Numbered from the stretch's first letter, positions 34,511 through 43,655 are shown. The stretch: DNA of 64,000 nucleotides from CAIUGU01 sp963819685 (GCA_963819685.1 CAWFXI010000007.1:496001-560000), one strand, 5' to 3'. A program made the numbers and translations. The notes: a model not told the origin generated them from the sequence alone.

Positions 34511-35106
34511 CTGCGCGGCTCAATGGTGGTAATAGTTCGGTCCCCACTACGCTCCTGAATCTCGAAGCGAAGAGGTTCGCTACCGCGACCTGTGATCTGG
34601 ATGCTTTCGATGTAGCGGCCGACGTCCGGTTGAATCGGGCGCAGATCAAGATGCCAGTCCGCCGCTGAACCGGATACCGCAGTGTCGAACGTAGAGACCA
34701 GTGTATCGAGTCGCCCGCTGATGATGGCCTTGAAGCCAAGTAGCAGGCCACCGAGCAATGGCTGATTCCGCAGTGAGATCTGTCGAGTGGCGCGCTTCGG
34801 CAGCTCCATCGATAACGTCTCCCCATCGATACGATAGGTTTCGATTACGGGCGACAACACTCGTTTTTCAAAGCGGTCCGGTGGCTCGAAGTACAGCTCC
34901 CCGCTGCGTGCGAGCGGTTGCTTCAGCACGCGCCGGTACTGCAACTCGTTGAATACTGCCGTGGCGGGAACGTCCCGGCGCAACAGCTCCGCCAGTTGAG
35001 TGATACCGAACGGCGGTGACGGCTCGATAGCGGTTGCGGCAGTTGCAACTGCGCCGTCAGCAGTCGGTGTCAACATCGACAGGAGCATTGCGACCATGGG
35101 CAGCAT
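34507..35106 (-). CDS. LolA-like periplasmic lipid carrier
   Basis: A signal peptide (MLPMVAMLLSMLTPTADG) is followed by about 175 residues in a LolA-like beta layout: TAVFNELQYRRVLKQPLARS, ELYFEPPDRFEKRVLSP, and a C-terminal SIQITGRGSEPLRFEIQE. LolA-like proteins in pigment clusters probably carry the lipid across the periplasm. Start choice: ATG 35106 avoids overlap; ATG 35169 would overlap the acyltransferase by 44 nt. Confidence 0.72.
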   Translation of the reverse strand: MLPMVAMLLSMLTPTADGAVATAATAIEPSPPFGITQLAELLRRDVPATAVFNELQYRRVLKQPLARSGELYFEPPDRFEKRVLSPVIETYRIDGETLSMELPKRATRQISLRNQPLLGGLLLGFKAIISGRLDTLVSTFDTAVSGSAADWHLDLRPIQPDVGRYIESIQITGRGSEPLRFEIQERSGDRTITTIEPRR

Positions 35107-35125
35107 GAGTCTGCCACTGCGGTTC

Positions 35126-36046
35126 TCAACGCCGGCGGGTTGGTTGCGGCTCGTCGCGCCAGTAGTCATAGAAATTGAACCAGTTGAAAGGCGCCTCGCG
35201 AATCCGGGCTTCAAGTCTGGCAGCGTACCGACTGGCCCACCGTCCAGCATCCTGTTCTCTATGCCCGCGCCGGATCTCGATACGGTCGGCAAAGGGCTCA
35301 AAGTAGACATCGTATGTTCCATCAGGTCGCAGAAGTCCGAAGATGAGCAGGACGGGCGCACCGGTCACCGCCGCAATCCGGAATGAGCCCATCGACAGCG
35401 TGATCGGGCTGCCGAGCAGTTCTGCAGTAACGGTGGCCTCGTCCGCATGGACACGATCTGCCAGGACACCGACCAGGCCACCACGCTCCAGTGTTTCATG
35501 AATCCTGAGCAATACGCGCGTGGATTCCTCACCCGCGTCGATGACACTGGCATAGGCCCTCGGATTCAGGGCATCAAGGAGCGTCGTCAGCTGCGGGTTC
35601 TGTTGGTAATCCATCAGGATGCGCACTTCAAGATCCGGCCGTGAGAAGCCCACATGCCGCACCGCCTCGAAACTTCCGAGATGAGACCCGAACAACAGGA
35701 CTCCGCGCCCCTGCTCCACATGACGCTGAACATGTTCGACTCCGTGAACCCTGACCGTCCGGGCAGCGCCTTGCCCACTCAGGAACGCGACCCGGTCAAG
35801 AATGGAAACAGCGAAACAATAGACATGACGGGCGATATCTCTGAGGTTCGGTTCTCTATGCAGTGCTCGTCGCAGGTAGTTGCGTGACGCCCGGCGTTCA
35901 GGCCCGCGCACCAGCAGAAAATATGCGGTGATCGGCAGCAGCATGGCGCGCGCTACCGGCGCACCGACATCGAGCGCCACCCAGCGAATGAACCGCACCA
36001 TGGTGCTGGAACCGGCTTCGCCGCGTCTTTTCCACTCGCTGCTCAT
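35126..36046 (-). CDS. Lysophospholipid-type acyltransferase of the pigment cluster
   Basis: The 306 residues match the HtrB/LpxL-like acyltransferase superfamily, with the H-x4-E site in LLFGSHLGSFEAVR, an N-terminal membrane-associated helix (FIRWVALDVGAPVARAMLLP) and the C-terminal PFNWFNFYDYW. In aryl polyene clusters (ApeD) such enzymes join the polyene to a lipid. ATG 36046 overlaps the previous stop as ATGA. Confidence 0.82.
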   Translation of the reverse strand: MSSEWKRRGEAGSSTMVRFIRWVALDVGAPVARAMLLPITAYFLLVRGPERRASRNYLRRALHREPNLRDIARHVYCFAVSILDRVAFLSGQGAARTVRVHGVEHVQRHVEQGRGVLLFGSHLGSFEAVRHVGFSRPDLEVRILMDYQQNPQLTTLLDALNPRAYASVIDAGEESTRVLLRIHETLERGGLVGVLADRVHADEATVTAELLGSPITLSMGSFRIAAVTGAPVLLIFGLLRPDGTYDVYFEPFADRIEIRRGHREQDAGRWASRYAARLEARIREAPFNWFNFYDYWRDEPQPTRRR

Positions 36047-36375
36047 GGTTTCGCTGGTGGGGCGAACACCAGCATGCCGTGTGCGGTGAGCTGCTGATCG
36101 GTGCGACAGACAAAGCGGACCTGCTGCGCTGAGACGGAATCCAGGCCAATCATCAGTTGCTGTCCAGGCAGGACGGGCACCAGGAACTTCACCCACGGAA
36201 TATCCACGATCACGGCGTTCGGTACCAGCGACTCCCGGACGAGATCGAGCACCCAGTCGAGCAGCACAACACCAGGAACGATGGGTTGCCCGGGGAAATG
36301 GCCTGCCAACGCGGGGAGGTCAGGCCTGATCTCGAGCCAGCCCACCGGGCAGAGGGCCGGGCTGTTGATGGTCAA
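36043..36375 (-). CDS. Hotdog-fold dehydratase, ApeI-like
   Basis: This 110-residue protein carries the classical FabA/FabZ signature LAGHFPGQPIVPGVVLLDW, with His26. In the known aryl polyene pathway ApeI needs ApeP to form the active dehydratase; the ApeP-like gene is 4 kb downstream in the same operon. It overlaps both neighbours by 4 nt. Confidence 0.83.
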   Translation of the reverse strand: MTINSPALCPVGWLEIRPDLPALAGHFPGQPIVPGVVLLDWVLDLVRESLVPNAVIVDIPWVKFLVPVLPGQQLMIGLDSVSAQQVRFVCRTDQQLTAHGMLVFAPPAKP

Positions 36376-37766
36376 GCTCCCTGATCACGCAGCGCTTCGG
36401 CAAACAGCTTGAGCACGGTGGCGCGCGGCAGCTTGCTTGTTTCGCTTCGCGGCAAGGCATCGACCATGAACAACGGACGCGGCAGAAAGGCCGGATCGAT
36501 GACCTGGCGCAGCGCCGTCATGATCTCATCACGGGTCAGGCCGGGTGCCACGACAAAGGCTGCAGTACGCGGCACTGCTCCACCTGCGCCTGCATCGTCG
36601 GCAACACTCGGCATGAAGATGATTCCGTCGCGTACACCGTCGATGGATTGCAGCTTGACGTTGAGATCGCCGAGACTCGCTCGTTTGCCGGCGATGCTGA
36701 TGAGGTCATTGCCCCGGCCGATCAACCTGAAGTGCCTGTCATCGACCAGCTCGATGACATCCTGCAGCAGTATCGTGCCGCCCAGATGCCGGGTCCGAAC
36801 CAGTGTGTCGGTCGTTCCAGCTTCCATTGCAAAGAGATCGAGCAGTCGCCAGTAGTCATCGCTGGCCGTGCGTCGTATCGCTGTCACTCCGGTTTCCGTG
36901 CTGCCGAAAATTTCCCTGAGGGGTGCCGCCAGTCTGGCTTCACTGTCCTGCGCCAGCTTTCGGGATAGCGGCGCTGTTGCACTCAAGACCTGGGAGACGG
37001 CGGGCAATTCACCCGTGAACTCCACAAGTGCACGGAGGTGTACAGGGGTTGTAATCAGCATACGGGGCGCAGGTGTCGACGCCAGAGTCCGGCGCACATC
37101 TTCCGGATACAGCGGATGATCGCACTGGACGGCACAGAAACCCTGCAGTGGCCAGAGAATGGTCGTTTCGAATCCATACATGTGTTGCGAATGGACAGTG
37201 GCCACTGCCGTCAAATTGCAGGAATCCTGCAGTAGGGCCTTGGCACTTGCCGTTGCCCCTTGTACCAATGCTCCCCAGGTCTTGGGATTGGGCGTTGGCT
37301 GGCCGGTACTGCCGGACGTAAACAGAATGGCTGCCAGCTGTTCAGCCTCGATCAGCGGGATTTTCGACCGGGTATGGCTGGTCAATGTTGTTGCTGAATC
37401 CTCCGCAGCCACGCTGATGCGAAACTGGGGCAAGGCCCCATCGCCCGCATGACCGTCCGACAGCAGATAGCAATCCGCGTACTCCGCTGCCAGCGCGACG
37501 ACGACACCAGGCACCCGACTCGGCGGCAGCAGGCTGATCTGGCCCCTGACGACTGCAGCGGCAAAGCCCACCATGAACAGATAACGGTCATCGCAGACGT
37601 TGATGACGTGAGCATGCTCGGGCAAAGATTGCGCGACGGCAAGCACGTCCGCAAGAAAGCGCGATCGTGAAATCGGCCGGTCGCGGCGCCAAGCGATGAC
37701 TGCGTCCATGCCGATGGCAGGACCAAGTAGAAGAAAATGCCGTGGCGTCTTGCGCACAAGACTCAC
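36372..37766 (-). CDS. AMP-dependent acyl/aryl-ACP ligase, ApeH-like
   Basis: This adenylate-forming enzyme probably activates an aromatic acid (4-hydroxybenzoate in known systems) and loads it on the acyl carrier protein. The phosphate-binding motif AILFTSGSTGQPTPNPKTW, the REIFGSTETG motif and the hinge region LIGRGNDLISIAGKRASLGD are visible, and a Lys (SKLPRA) sits near the C-terminus. The 464 residues fit the short aryl polyene ligases. GTG 37766 overlaps the acyl carrier protein stop. Confidence 0.85.
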   Translation of the reverse strand: MSLVRKTPRHFLLLGPAIGMDAVIAWRRDRPISRSRFLADVLAVAQSLPEHAHVINVCDDRYLFMVGFAAAVVRGQISLLPPSRVPGVVVALAAEYADCYLLSDGHAGDGALPQFRISVAAEDSATTLTSHTRSKIPLIEAEQLAAILFTSGSTGQPTPNPKTWGALVQGATASAKALLQDSCNLTAVATVHSQHMYGFETTILWPLQGFCAVQCDHPLYPEDVRRTLASTPAPRMLITTPVHLRALVEFTGELPAVSQVLSATAPLSRKLAQDSEARLAAPLREIFGSTETGVTAIRRTASDDYWRLLDLFAMEAGTTDTLVRTRHLGGTILLQDVIELVDDRHFRLIGRGNDLISIAGKRASLGDLNVKLQSIDGVRDGIIFMPSVADDAGAGGAVPRTAAFVVAPGLTRDEIMTALRQVIDPAFLPRPLFMVDALPRSETSKLPRATVLKLFAEALRDQGA

Positions 37767-38043
37767 ATGGTTCGCCGGCTGGCAATATGCTGCGCCAGGC
37801 TGCGCACCGACGCGAAGATGCGGGCATTGTTCTCGTCATCCGAGCGCAGTTCGAATCCATACCGCTTCGAAATGGCGAGCGCGAGCTCCAGCGAATCAAT
37901 CGAATCGAGCCCCAGCGAACCACCGAACAGGGGCGCCTCGGGCGCTATGCTTCCGGGGCAACGCCCTCCAGATTGAGAGCGCTGACGATCATGTGCGCCA
38001 ATTCCTGTTCCAGATCGGACTGCTGCCCGTTAGATGCCCCCAT
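37763..38043 (-). pseudogene. Acyl carrier protein of the pigment cluster, frameshifted
   Basis: The gene starts at ATG 38043 (MGASNGQQSDLEQELAHMIV) and reads to a stop after VAPEA. One base later, in another frame, the protein continues with the phosphopantetheine site GLDSIDSLELALAISKRYGF and ends at 37763. One missing base near 37945 relative to an intact 93-residue protein explains the break. The conserved Ser for 4'-phosphopantetheine lies after the break. As the only carrier protein in the cluster it should be needed for function, so a sequencing error is a strong alternative to a true mutation. Its 5' end is 79 bp from mnmE. Confidence 0.8.
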
Positions 38044-38121
38044 CGTGAACCTCTCGCTTCTGTCCGAGCATTACCATTGCAGCATCAAAGTATACCCGCC
38101 CTGCGAGCCATGGAAGTAAAG

Positions 38122-39498
38122 CTACTTGCCAATGCAAAAGCTCGCGAAAATGCGCCCCAGCAGGTCTTCCGACGTGAATTCGCCTGTGATCTCACCAAGG
38201 CTGTGCTGGGCGAGACGCAACTCTTCGGCGACGAGTTCACCCGCGTGTCGATCCAGCAGGTGTCGCTCGGCATCCCGGACGTGGATCCCAGCCCTTGCAA
38301 GTGCATCGAGATGTCGCCGCCGCGCGGAGAAAAGCCCGGCAGCATCACCCTGAAAGCCGGCCGCCTCACGCAGGTGATCACGCAGTTCGGTTAGTCCCGC
38401 GCCGGTCACGGCTGAAATCCTTAAGACAGTCAGGTCGAAGTCTGCAGCGCCGCAATCCGCCTGCACGATATCGATCTTGTTCAGCACCAGCGTCACTGGA
38501 ACACCAGGGGGCAACGTCGCGAGTTCCTGCTGAAGATCGGCCGACGCGGGCGGATTCGTCGCATCGATGAGGTACAGGATCCGGTCTGCGCGCGACATTT
38601 CATCGCGGGCGCGACGAATGCCCTCGGCCTCGACAATGTCCGGACTATCGCGTAGCCCGGCTGTGTCGATCAGGTGCAGTGGCAACCCGTTGAGATGGAT
38701 CTGTTCGCGAAGCGGGTCGCGGGTGGTTCCGGGAACCGGGGTAACAATGGCTGCGTCATAACCTGCGAGCCGATTCATGAGGCTCGACTTGCCCGCATTG
38801 GGTCGACCTGCAATCACGACGCGGATGCCCTCGCGGAGCAATGAGCCCTGGCGAGCGGCCGCCATAATCACGGCAAACGAACGCTGGATCAGCTCAATGC
38901 GCGAGCGCAATGTGGTGTCATCAAGAAAGTCGATGTCTTCCTCGGGAAAATCGATGGCAGCCTCGACGTGCATGCGCGCCGTAGTGATCGCTTCAACCAG
39001 TGAACGAATCTGCGCAGAGAACTCTCCCTGCAAGGAGCGCATCGCTGCGCGTGCGGCCTGTTCCGTGGCGCTGTCGATGAGATCCGCGATAGCTTCAGCC
39101 GCCACGAGATCGATCTTGTCGTTCAGAAACGCACGGCGACTGAACTCTCCCGGTTCCGCATGACGTGCACCGAGCTGCATGGCTCGCTGCAGAAGTCTGT
39201 CCAGGACTACCGGGCCGCCGTGTCCCTGCAATTCCAGCAGGTCTTCACCGGTGAAGGAAGCCGGAGCGGCAAAGTACAACGCTAACCCGTAGTCGAGCGA
39301 TTCGCCTTGAGTGCCGAGGAAGTGACGGAGCGTCGCCACGCGCGGTTCGGGTAGCGTGCCGAGCATACTTGCTGCGATGTCCCTGACCCGTGGTCCGGAA
39401 ATTCGCACCACACCAATCCCGGCCCGTCCCGGCGCAGTTGCGACTGCTGCGATCGTATCGGCGTCTGGCTTGCTGCTGGCTGTCATGGCCGTGGCCAC
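38122..39498 (-). CDS. mnmE: tRNA modification GTPase MnmE
   Basis: MnmE with MnmG modifies U34 of tRNAs. The N-terminal tetrahydrofolate-binding domain (DTIAAVATAPGRAGIGVVRI), the G1 motif GRPNAGKSS (231-239), DTAGLRD, NKID and the C-terminal CIGK with the conserved Cys are all present. The protein has 458 residues. GTG 39498 or ATG 39486 may start translation. It follows yidC at 23 bp, as in many gammaproteobacteria, but mnmG does not follow directly. Confidence 0.97.
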   Translation of the reverse strand: MATAMTASSKPDADTIAAVATAPGRAGIGVVRISGPRVRDIAASMLGTLPEPRVATLRHFLGTQGESLDYGLALYFAAPASFTGEDLLELQGHGGPVVLDRLLQRAMQLGARHAEPGEFSRRAFLNDKIDLVAAEAIADLIDSATEQAARAAMRSLQGEFSAQIRSLVEAITTARMHVEAAIDFPEEDIDFLDDTTLRSRIELIQRSFAVIMAAARQGSLLREGIRVVIAGRPNAGKSSLMNRLAGYDAAIVTPVPGTTRDPLREQIHLNGLPLHLIDTAGLRDSPDIVEAEGIRRARDEMSRADRILYLIDATNPPASADLQQELATLPPGVPVTLVLNKIDIVQADCGAADFDLTVLRISAVTGAGLTELRDHLREAAGFQGDAAGLFSARRRHLDALARAGIHVRDAERHLLDRHAGELVAEELRLAQHSLGEITGEFTSEDLLGRIFASFCIGK

Positions 39499-39521
39499 TC
39501 CGGCTCAGAAAATTCCCGGCA

Positions 39522-41202
39522 TCAGTTCTTGTTCGCCCCGGCTGCCACGACGCGATTGATGTTCCATTGCTGCGCGATGGAGAGCACGGTGTTGGTGATC
39601 CAGTACAGGACCAGGCCTGCAGGAAACCACGCCATCATTCCGGTCATGATGATGGGCATGAACGCGAACACCTTCGCCTGGATGGGATCGGTCGGCTGCG
39701 GATTCAGCTTGAATTGCCCGAACATCGCGATGCCCATCAGTATCGGCAGCACGAAATAGGGATCGCGTGCTGAAAGGTCCGTGATCCAGCCGAGAAACGG
39801 CGCCTGGCGCATTTCCACGCTCTCGAGCAGCACCCAGTAGTACGCGAGGAACACCGGAATCTGCACGAGGATGGGCAGACAGCCGGCGAGCGGATTGATC
39901 TTCTCTTTCTTGTAGAGATCCATCATCGCGCGGCCCAGCTGTTCCTTGTCTTCCTTGAAGCGTTCCTGGACGGCCTTGATCCTGGGACCCAGGTTCCGCA
40001 TCTTTGCCATCGAACGGCCACTGGTCTCAGTGAGTTTGTAGAAGACGAGCTTGATCAGGAACGTCGTCAGGATGATCGACCATCCCCAGTTGCCGACGAA
40101 TCCGTAGACCTTTTCCAGTAGCCAGAACAGCGGGCGTGAAATGATCGTGAGCTTGCCGTAATCCGCAGTGAGTTGCAGTTCGGGTCCTGTTGCAGCCAGC
40201 TGATCCTGCAGCTTGGGACCCACGAATACGGTTTCGTCGAAATGTCCGGTTGCACCAGCCGCAATGGTCTCAACGGGTCCGCGATAGGACATGACAAAGT
40301 CGTTGTTGGCGTCAATGGACAACTGGTAGTCGTAGCTCGAGCCCGTTGGCGGTACGGCCGCAACGACAAAGTGATGTTGCATGGCCGCCATCCAGCCACC
40401 GGCGAAACTGCCCTGGAAGACACTGTCTTCCTTGTCCTCGACATTCAGCTTGCGATACGCCTTGCCGTTGTAGATCGCAGGGCCACGATAGGCATAGCTC
40501 TCCACATCAAACATCGAGCGGCTGACATGCTCGTAGTGCCTGACCAGCTGCAGGTAGGAAGCCGCCTTCCAGTCAGTCGCAGACTGGTTGACGACCTCGT
40601 AGCGCACCGGGATGGCGTAGCTGCCGCGACGAAACGTGAAGCTCTTCGTAACGGCGAGGCCTTGCCCATCCGTCCAGGTCAGCGGCACGGTCAAGGCATC
40701 CTGACCTTCTTCGAGCCGGTAGTCCGTCGCAGCAGCCTGGAAGAGAGCGAGGTGTGTCGGTTCAGCCCGGCCATCCGCCGCTCGCAAGCCCGAGCGGGCA
40801 ATGAACAGTGTGTTGCCCGGCTGGCTATTGAACAGTCGAACCGGTACGTCCGGCTGGTTCTTGACGAGGGGATACTTGAGCAGATCGGCTGTTTGCAGCT
40901 CACCGCCCTGCGTACTTAGAGTGACGTCGAGGACATCCGTGCGGATGTGAACCGTTGCGGCCGCAACTGCCGGGGCCGACGATGCAGCGGGTGCCACCAC
41001 GGCTGTCGCGGATGCCGTTGTCGTCGGCACTGCTGAATCGGTAGCGGGCAGCGATGGAAGCTCGCTCGGACGCGCACCCGATGTCTCGGTCGATGTGGGT
41101 GCTGTCACGGCCGACAGGTGCGTAGTCCTTCTGCCAGGTGACGAAATTCAGCCACAACAAGAGGGCCAGGGCGCCCCAGGCGATGATGCGTTGGTTATCC
41201 AT
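39522..41202 (-). pseudogene. yidC: Membrane protein insertase YidC, with a frameshift near codon 30
   Basis: The N-terminal membrane anchor MDNQRIIAWGALALLLWLNF begins at ATG 41202 in one frame. From about 41110 the protein continues in another frame with a Thr/Ala-rich linker, the periplasmic domain (VLDVTLSTQGGELQTADLLK) and the insertase core (NWGWSIILTTFLIKLVFYKL; QIPVFLAYYWVLLESVEMRQ) to a stop at 39522. One extra base inside the linker joins both. YidC is essential in studied gammaproteobacteria, so an error in the sequence is the simplest explanation. The gene overlaps yidD by 8 nt. Confidence 0.9.
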
Positions 41203-41446
41203 GGAAAAACGGGTTCCGGCGATGGAAGGGCGGCTGGGTGGGGACCGGGTCATAGCCGCCCGGATGCCAAGGGTGACAGCGCAACACCCGTCGCGCCGTC
41301 AAATAAAGGCCAGACAGGGATCCATGCTGCGCGATGGCATCCTGTGCATAGCATGAGCAGCTGGGATAGAAACGACACCGCGGCCCGAGCAGGGGACTGA
41401 TCCCGCCCCGGTAGCAGTGCAAAAGAAAAATCAGGAACGAGCGCAT
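41195..41446 (-). CDS. yidD: Membrane protein insertion efficiency factor YidD
   Basis: This small amphipathic protein (83 residues) is encoded between rnpA and yidC and aids YidC-dependent insertion. The family signature HCYRGGISPLLGPRCRFYPS with SCSCYAQDAI, and the later CHPWHPGGYDPVP, are present. ATG 41446 matches family starts. Confidence 0.93.
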   Translation of the reverse strand: MRSFLIFLLHCYRGGISPLLGPRCRFYPSCSCYAQDAIAQHGSLSGLYLTARRVLRCHPWHPGGYDPVPTQPPFHRRNPFFHG

Positions 41447-41883
41447 GCGATGACTGCCTGCCAATGACGTTCGAGGCTGCGCAGGATCGCATTATTGTCT
41501 GCGTTTCGCACAGCACTGCGGGCATTGACCACGATATCTGCGGCTGGCAGGCCATGCTGGTGAAGGCGAAAGGATTCCCGGACCAGGCGCTTGACCAGAT
41601 TGCGACGCACCGCGTTCCCGACAGTCCGTGCGGGAATGGACAGCCCGAGTCGGGCGATCGTGTGGGCGTTGGTGCGGGTCAGCACGGTGAAGAATGAATC
41701 AGCGGAACGGCGAGCCTGCCGATACACGCTATCGAATTCACGTTTGTGCTTGATGCGCTGCGCGGGCGTCAGGCGGCAGGGTCGGGTCTGCGGCTTGAGG
41801 GACGTAGCGATCCGCCGTGGAAGAATGAAGTGAAGAGGTAAAGCGTCTTTGTCAGACGGTGAGGCGCTTGCGGCCTTTGGCAC
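41431..41883 (-). CDS. rnpA: Ribonuclease P protein component
   Basis: RnpA is the protein partner of RNase P RNA in tRNA 5' processing. The core is clear: CRLTPAQRIKHKREFDSVYR, then NAVRRNLVKRLVRESFR, where the usual RNRxKR motif reads RNLVKR, and a C-terminal LERHWQ. The start is uncertain: GTG 41883 overlaps rpmH by 32 nt and gives about 30 more residues than usual. No ATG, GTG or TTG lies nearer the conserved region, so a non-standard start or another indel is possible. Confidence 0.85.
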   Translation of the reverse strand: MPKAASASPSDKDALPLHFILPRRIATSLKPQTRPCRLTPAQRIKHKREFDSVYRQARRSADSFFTVLTRTNAHTIARLGLSIPARTVGNAVRRNLVKRLVRESFRLHQHGLPAADIVVNARSAVRNADNNAILRSLERHWQAVIACARS

Positions 41884-41986
41884 GACGACGCGCCAATACC
41901 AGACGCCCGCCCTTGGTTGCCATGCGCGCACGAAACCCGTGTGTCCGCTTGCGATGCAGGTTGCTGGGTTGGTAGGTACGCTTCAT
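41852..41986 (-). CDS. rpmH: 50S ribosomal protein L34
   Basis: A 44-residue basic protein reading MKRTYQPSNLHRKRTHGFRA at its start and KGRKRLTV at its end, an almost exact L34 sequence. It is first in the rpmH-rnpA-yidD-yidC-mnmE order. Confidence 0.97.
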   Translation of the reverse strand: MKRTYQPSNLHRKRTHGFRARMATKGGRLVLARRRAKGRKRLTV

Positions 41987-42099
41987 GACGGTGATTTCCG
42001 CGGCAATGACTTCGGAGAACGGACAGAATTACAGTTCTTCTTCCGGATCCGAAACTGCCCTTAAAACAACGGATTGCTGGGTCCAAAAAGAAGGCGGCA

Positions 42100-42128
42100 A
42101 GGGTACGCACCGAGACTTCGAGTGTCAA
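42100..42128 (-). promoter_or_regulatory. Probable rpmH promoter
   Basis: On the minus strand a perfect -35 TTGACA (42123-42128) and TACCCT (42100-42105) are 17 bp apart, about 115 bp before rpmH. The -10 is weak. The 325-bp stretch 41987-42311 between rpmH and dnaA holds no gene, but also carries a DnaA box. Confidence 0.5.
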
Positions 42129-42218
42129 GCCAGACATTCGGCTTGAGTGCCGGGTTGACGGTGTCTGAATTGACTCACCGATCGTCCTTCGGTGGCAGTC
42201 AGAATTGAATGCCGGAGC

Positions 42219-42227
42219 TGTGGATAA
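42219..42227 (-). promoter_or_regulatory. DnaA box upstream of dnaA
   Basis: TTATCCACA on the minus strand is a perfect consensus DnaA box, 85 bp before the dnaA start. It probably mediates autoregulation of dnaA or forms part of the origin. Confidence 0.7.
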
Positions 42228-42311
42228 CCCGGCCAGCATCGGTATAGACTCCGGTCCCTTCGCGCTCCACCTCAACCTAAAGACTTGGCTTGCCTGTTAA
42301 GAGGACGACCT

Positions 42312-43655
42312 GTGCACGGTTCGTTGTGGAACCTTTGTCTCAGACAACTCGAAGCCGAGCTGCCGGAGCAACATTTCAACACCTGGATCCGGCCCTTGCA
42401 GGCCGTGGAGGACCAGGGTGTTCTGCATTTGCTGGCCCCCAATCGCTTCGTCGTCGAATGGATCAACCAGAACGTCGTCGAGCGCATCCACGAGCTCGTC
42501 AGCCTGACATCACCAGAACCGGCGCCAGCAGTGGTTCTGGAAGTGGGATCACGTCGCGCCGCCCTTCCCGTCACGGCGCCAGCGGCGAGTGATTCCCGTG
42601 TCGCAGCCAAGGAGGCGGCGACAGCGCTGGTACCCGGAGGGCGCCTCAATACCGACTTCACGTTCGCCAACTTCGTCGAAGGCAAGAGCAATCAGCTCGC
42701 AAAGGCCGCCGCCATCCAGGTGGCGGAGAATCCAGGCAAAGCCTACAACCCGTTATTCATTTACGGCGGGGTCGGGCTCGGCAAGACTCACCTGATGCAT
42801 GCGGTAGGCAACATGATCCGCACACGCAACGCAGGGGCGAAGGTGGCCTATGTGCATTCGGAGCGCTTTGTCGGCGATATGGTGCGCGCCCTGCAGCACA
42901 ACACCATCAACGAATTCAAGGTTGCCTACCGGTCGCTCGATGCACTGCTGATCGACGATATTCAGTTTTTCGCCGGAAAAGAACGCTCGCAGGAAGAGTT
43001 TTTCCACACGTTCAACGCGCTGCTCGAAGGGCAGCAGCAGGTCATCCTGACGTGCGATCGTTATCCGAAGGAAGTCGACGGGCTTGAGGAAAGGCTCAAG
43101 TCGCGTTTCGGGTGGGGATTAACGGTGGCTATTGAGCCGCCCGAACTGGAAACTTGTGTTGCGATTCTGATGAGCAAGGCAGCTCAGGGTAAGGTCGAAT
43201 TGCCGGAAGAAGTGGCATTCTTCATCGCGAAGCGGATTCGCTCGAACGTACGGGAGCTGGAGGGGGCTTTGCGGCGAGTCATCGCCAACTCGCAGTTTAC
43301 TGGTCGCCCTATTACGCTTGATTTTGCGAAGGAAGCGTTGCGCGATCTGCTTGCGCTTCAGGATCGGCTGGTGACGATCGACAACATCCAGAAAACCGTT
43401 GCGGAGTACTACAAGATTCGCGTCGCCGACTTGCTTTCCAAGCGCCGGAGCCGCTCCATCACTCGTCCACGCCAGTTGGCAATGGGCCTGGCCAAGGAAC
43501 TGACGAATCACAGCCTGCCTGAGATCGGTGATGCTTTCGGCGGCAGGGACCATACGACCGTCCTGCACGCGTGCCGCAAGATCAAGGAACTCAGGGAAAC
43601 CGAGACGCGGACGAACGAGGACTATCTGAATCTGCTCAGAACGCTGGCGGGATAA
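42312..43655 (+). CDS. dnaA: Chromosomal replication initiator protein DnaA
   Basis: DnaA binds DnaA boxes and melts oriC. Domain I (LWNLCLRQLEAELPEQHFNT), a short variable domain II, the AAA+ Walker A GGVGLGKT (152-159), Walker B LLIDDIQFF and the DNA-binding domain IV (RQLAMGLAKELTNHSLPEIG, GGRDHTTVLHACRKI) are intact. The protein has 447 residues. GTG 42312 is chosen for its AAGAGGA ribosome binding site and for giving the family N-terminus. Confidence 0.97.
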   Translation: MHGSLWNLCLRQLEAELPEQHFNTWIRPLQAVEDQGVLHLLAPNRFVVEWINQNVVERIHELVSLTSPEPAPAVVLEVGSRRAALPVTAPAASDSRVAAKEAATALVPGGRLNTDFTFANFVEGKSNQLAKAAAIQVAENPGKAYNPLFIYGGVGLGKTHLMHAVGNMIRTRNAGAKVAYVHSERFVGDMVRALQHNTINEFKVAYRSLDALLIDDIQFFAGKERSQEEFFHTFNALLEGQQQVILTCDRYPKEVDGLEERLKSRFGWGLTVAIEPPELETCVAILMSKAAQGKVELPEEVAFFIAKRIRSNVRELEGALRRVIANSQFTGRPITLDFAKEALRDLLALQDRLVTIDNIQKTVAEYYKIRVADLLSKRRSRSITRPRQLAMGLAKELTNHSLPEIGDAFGGRDHTTVLHACRKIKELRETETRTNEDYLNLLRTLAG

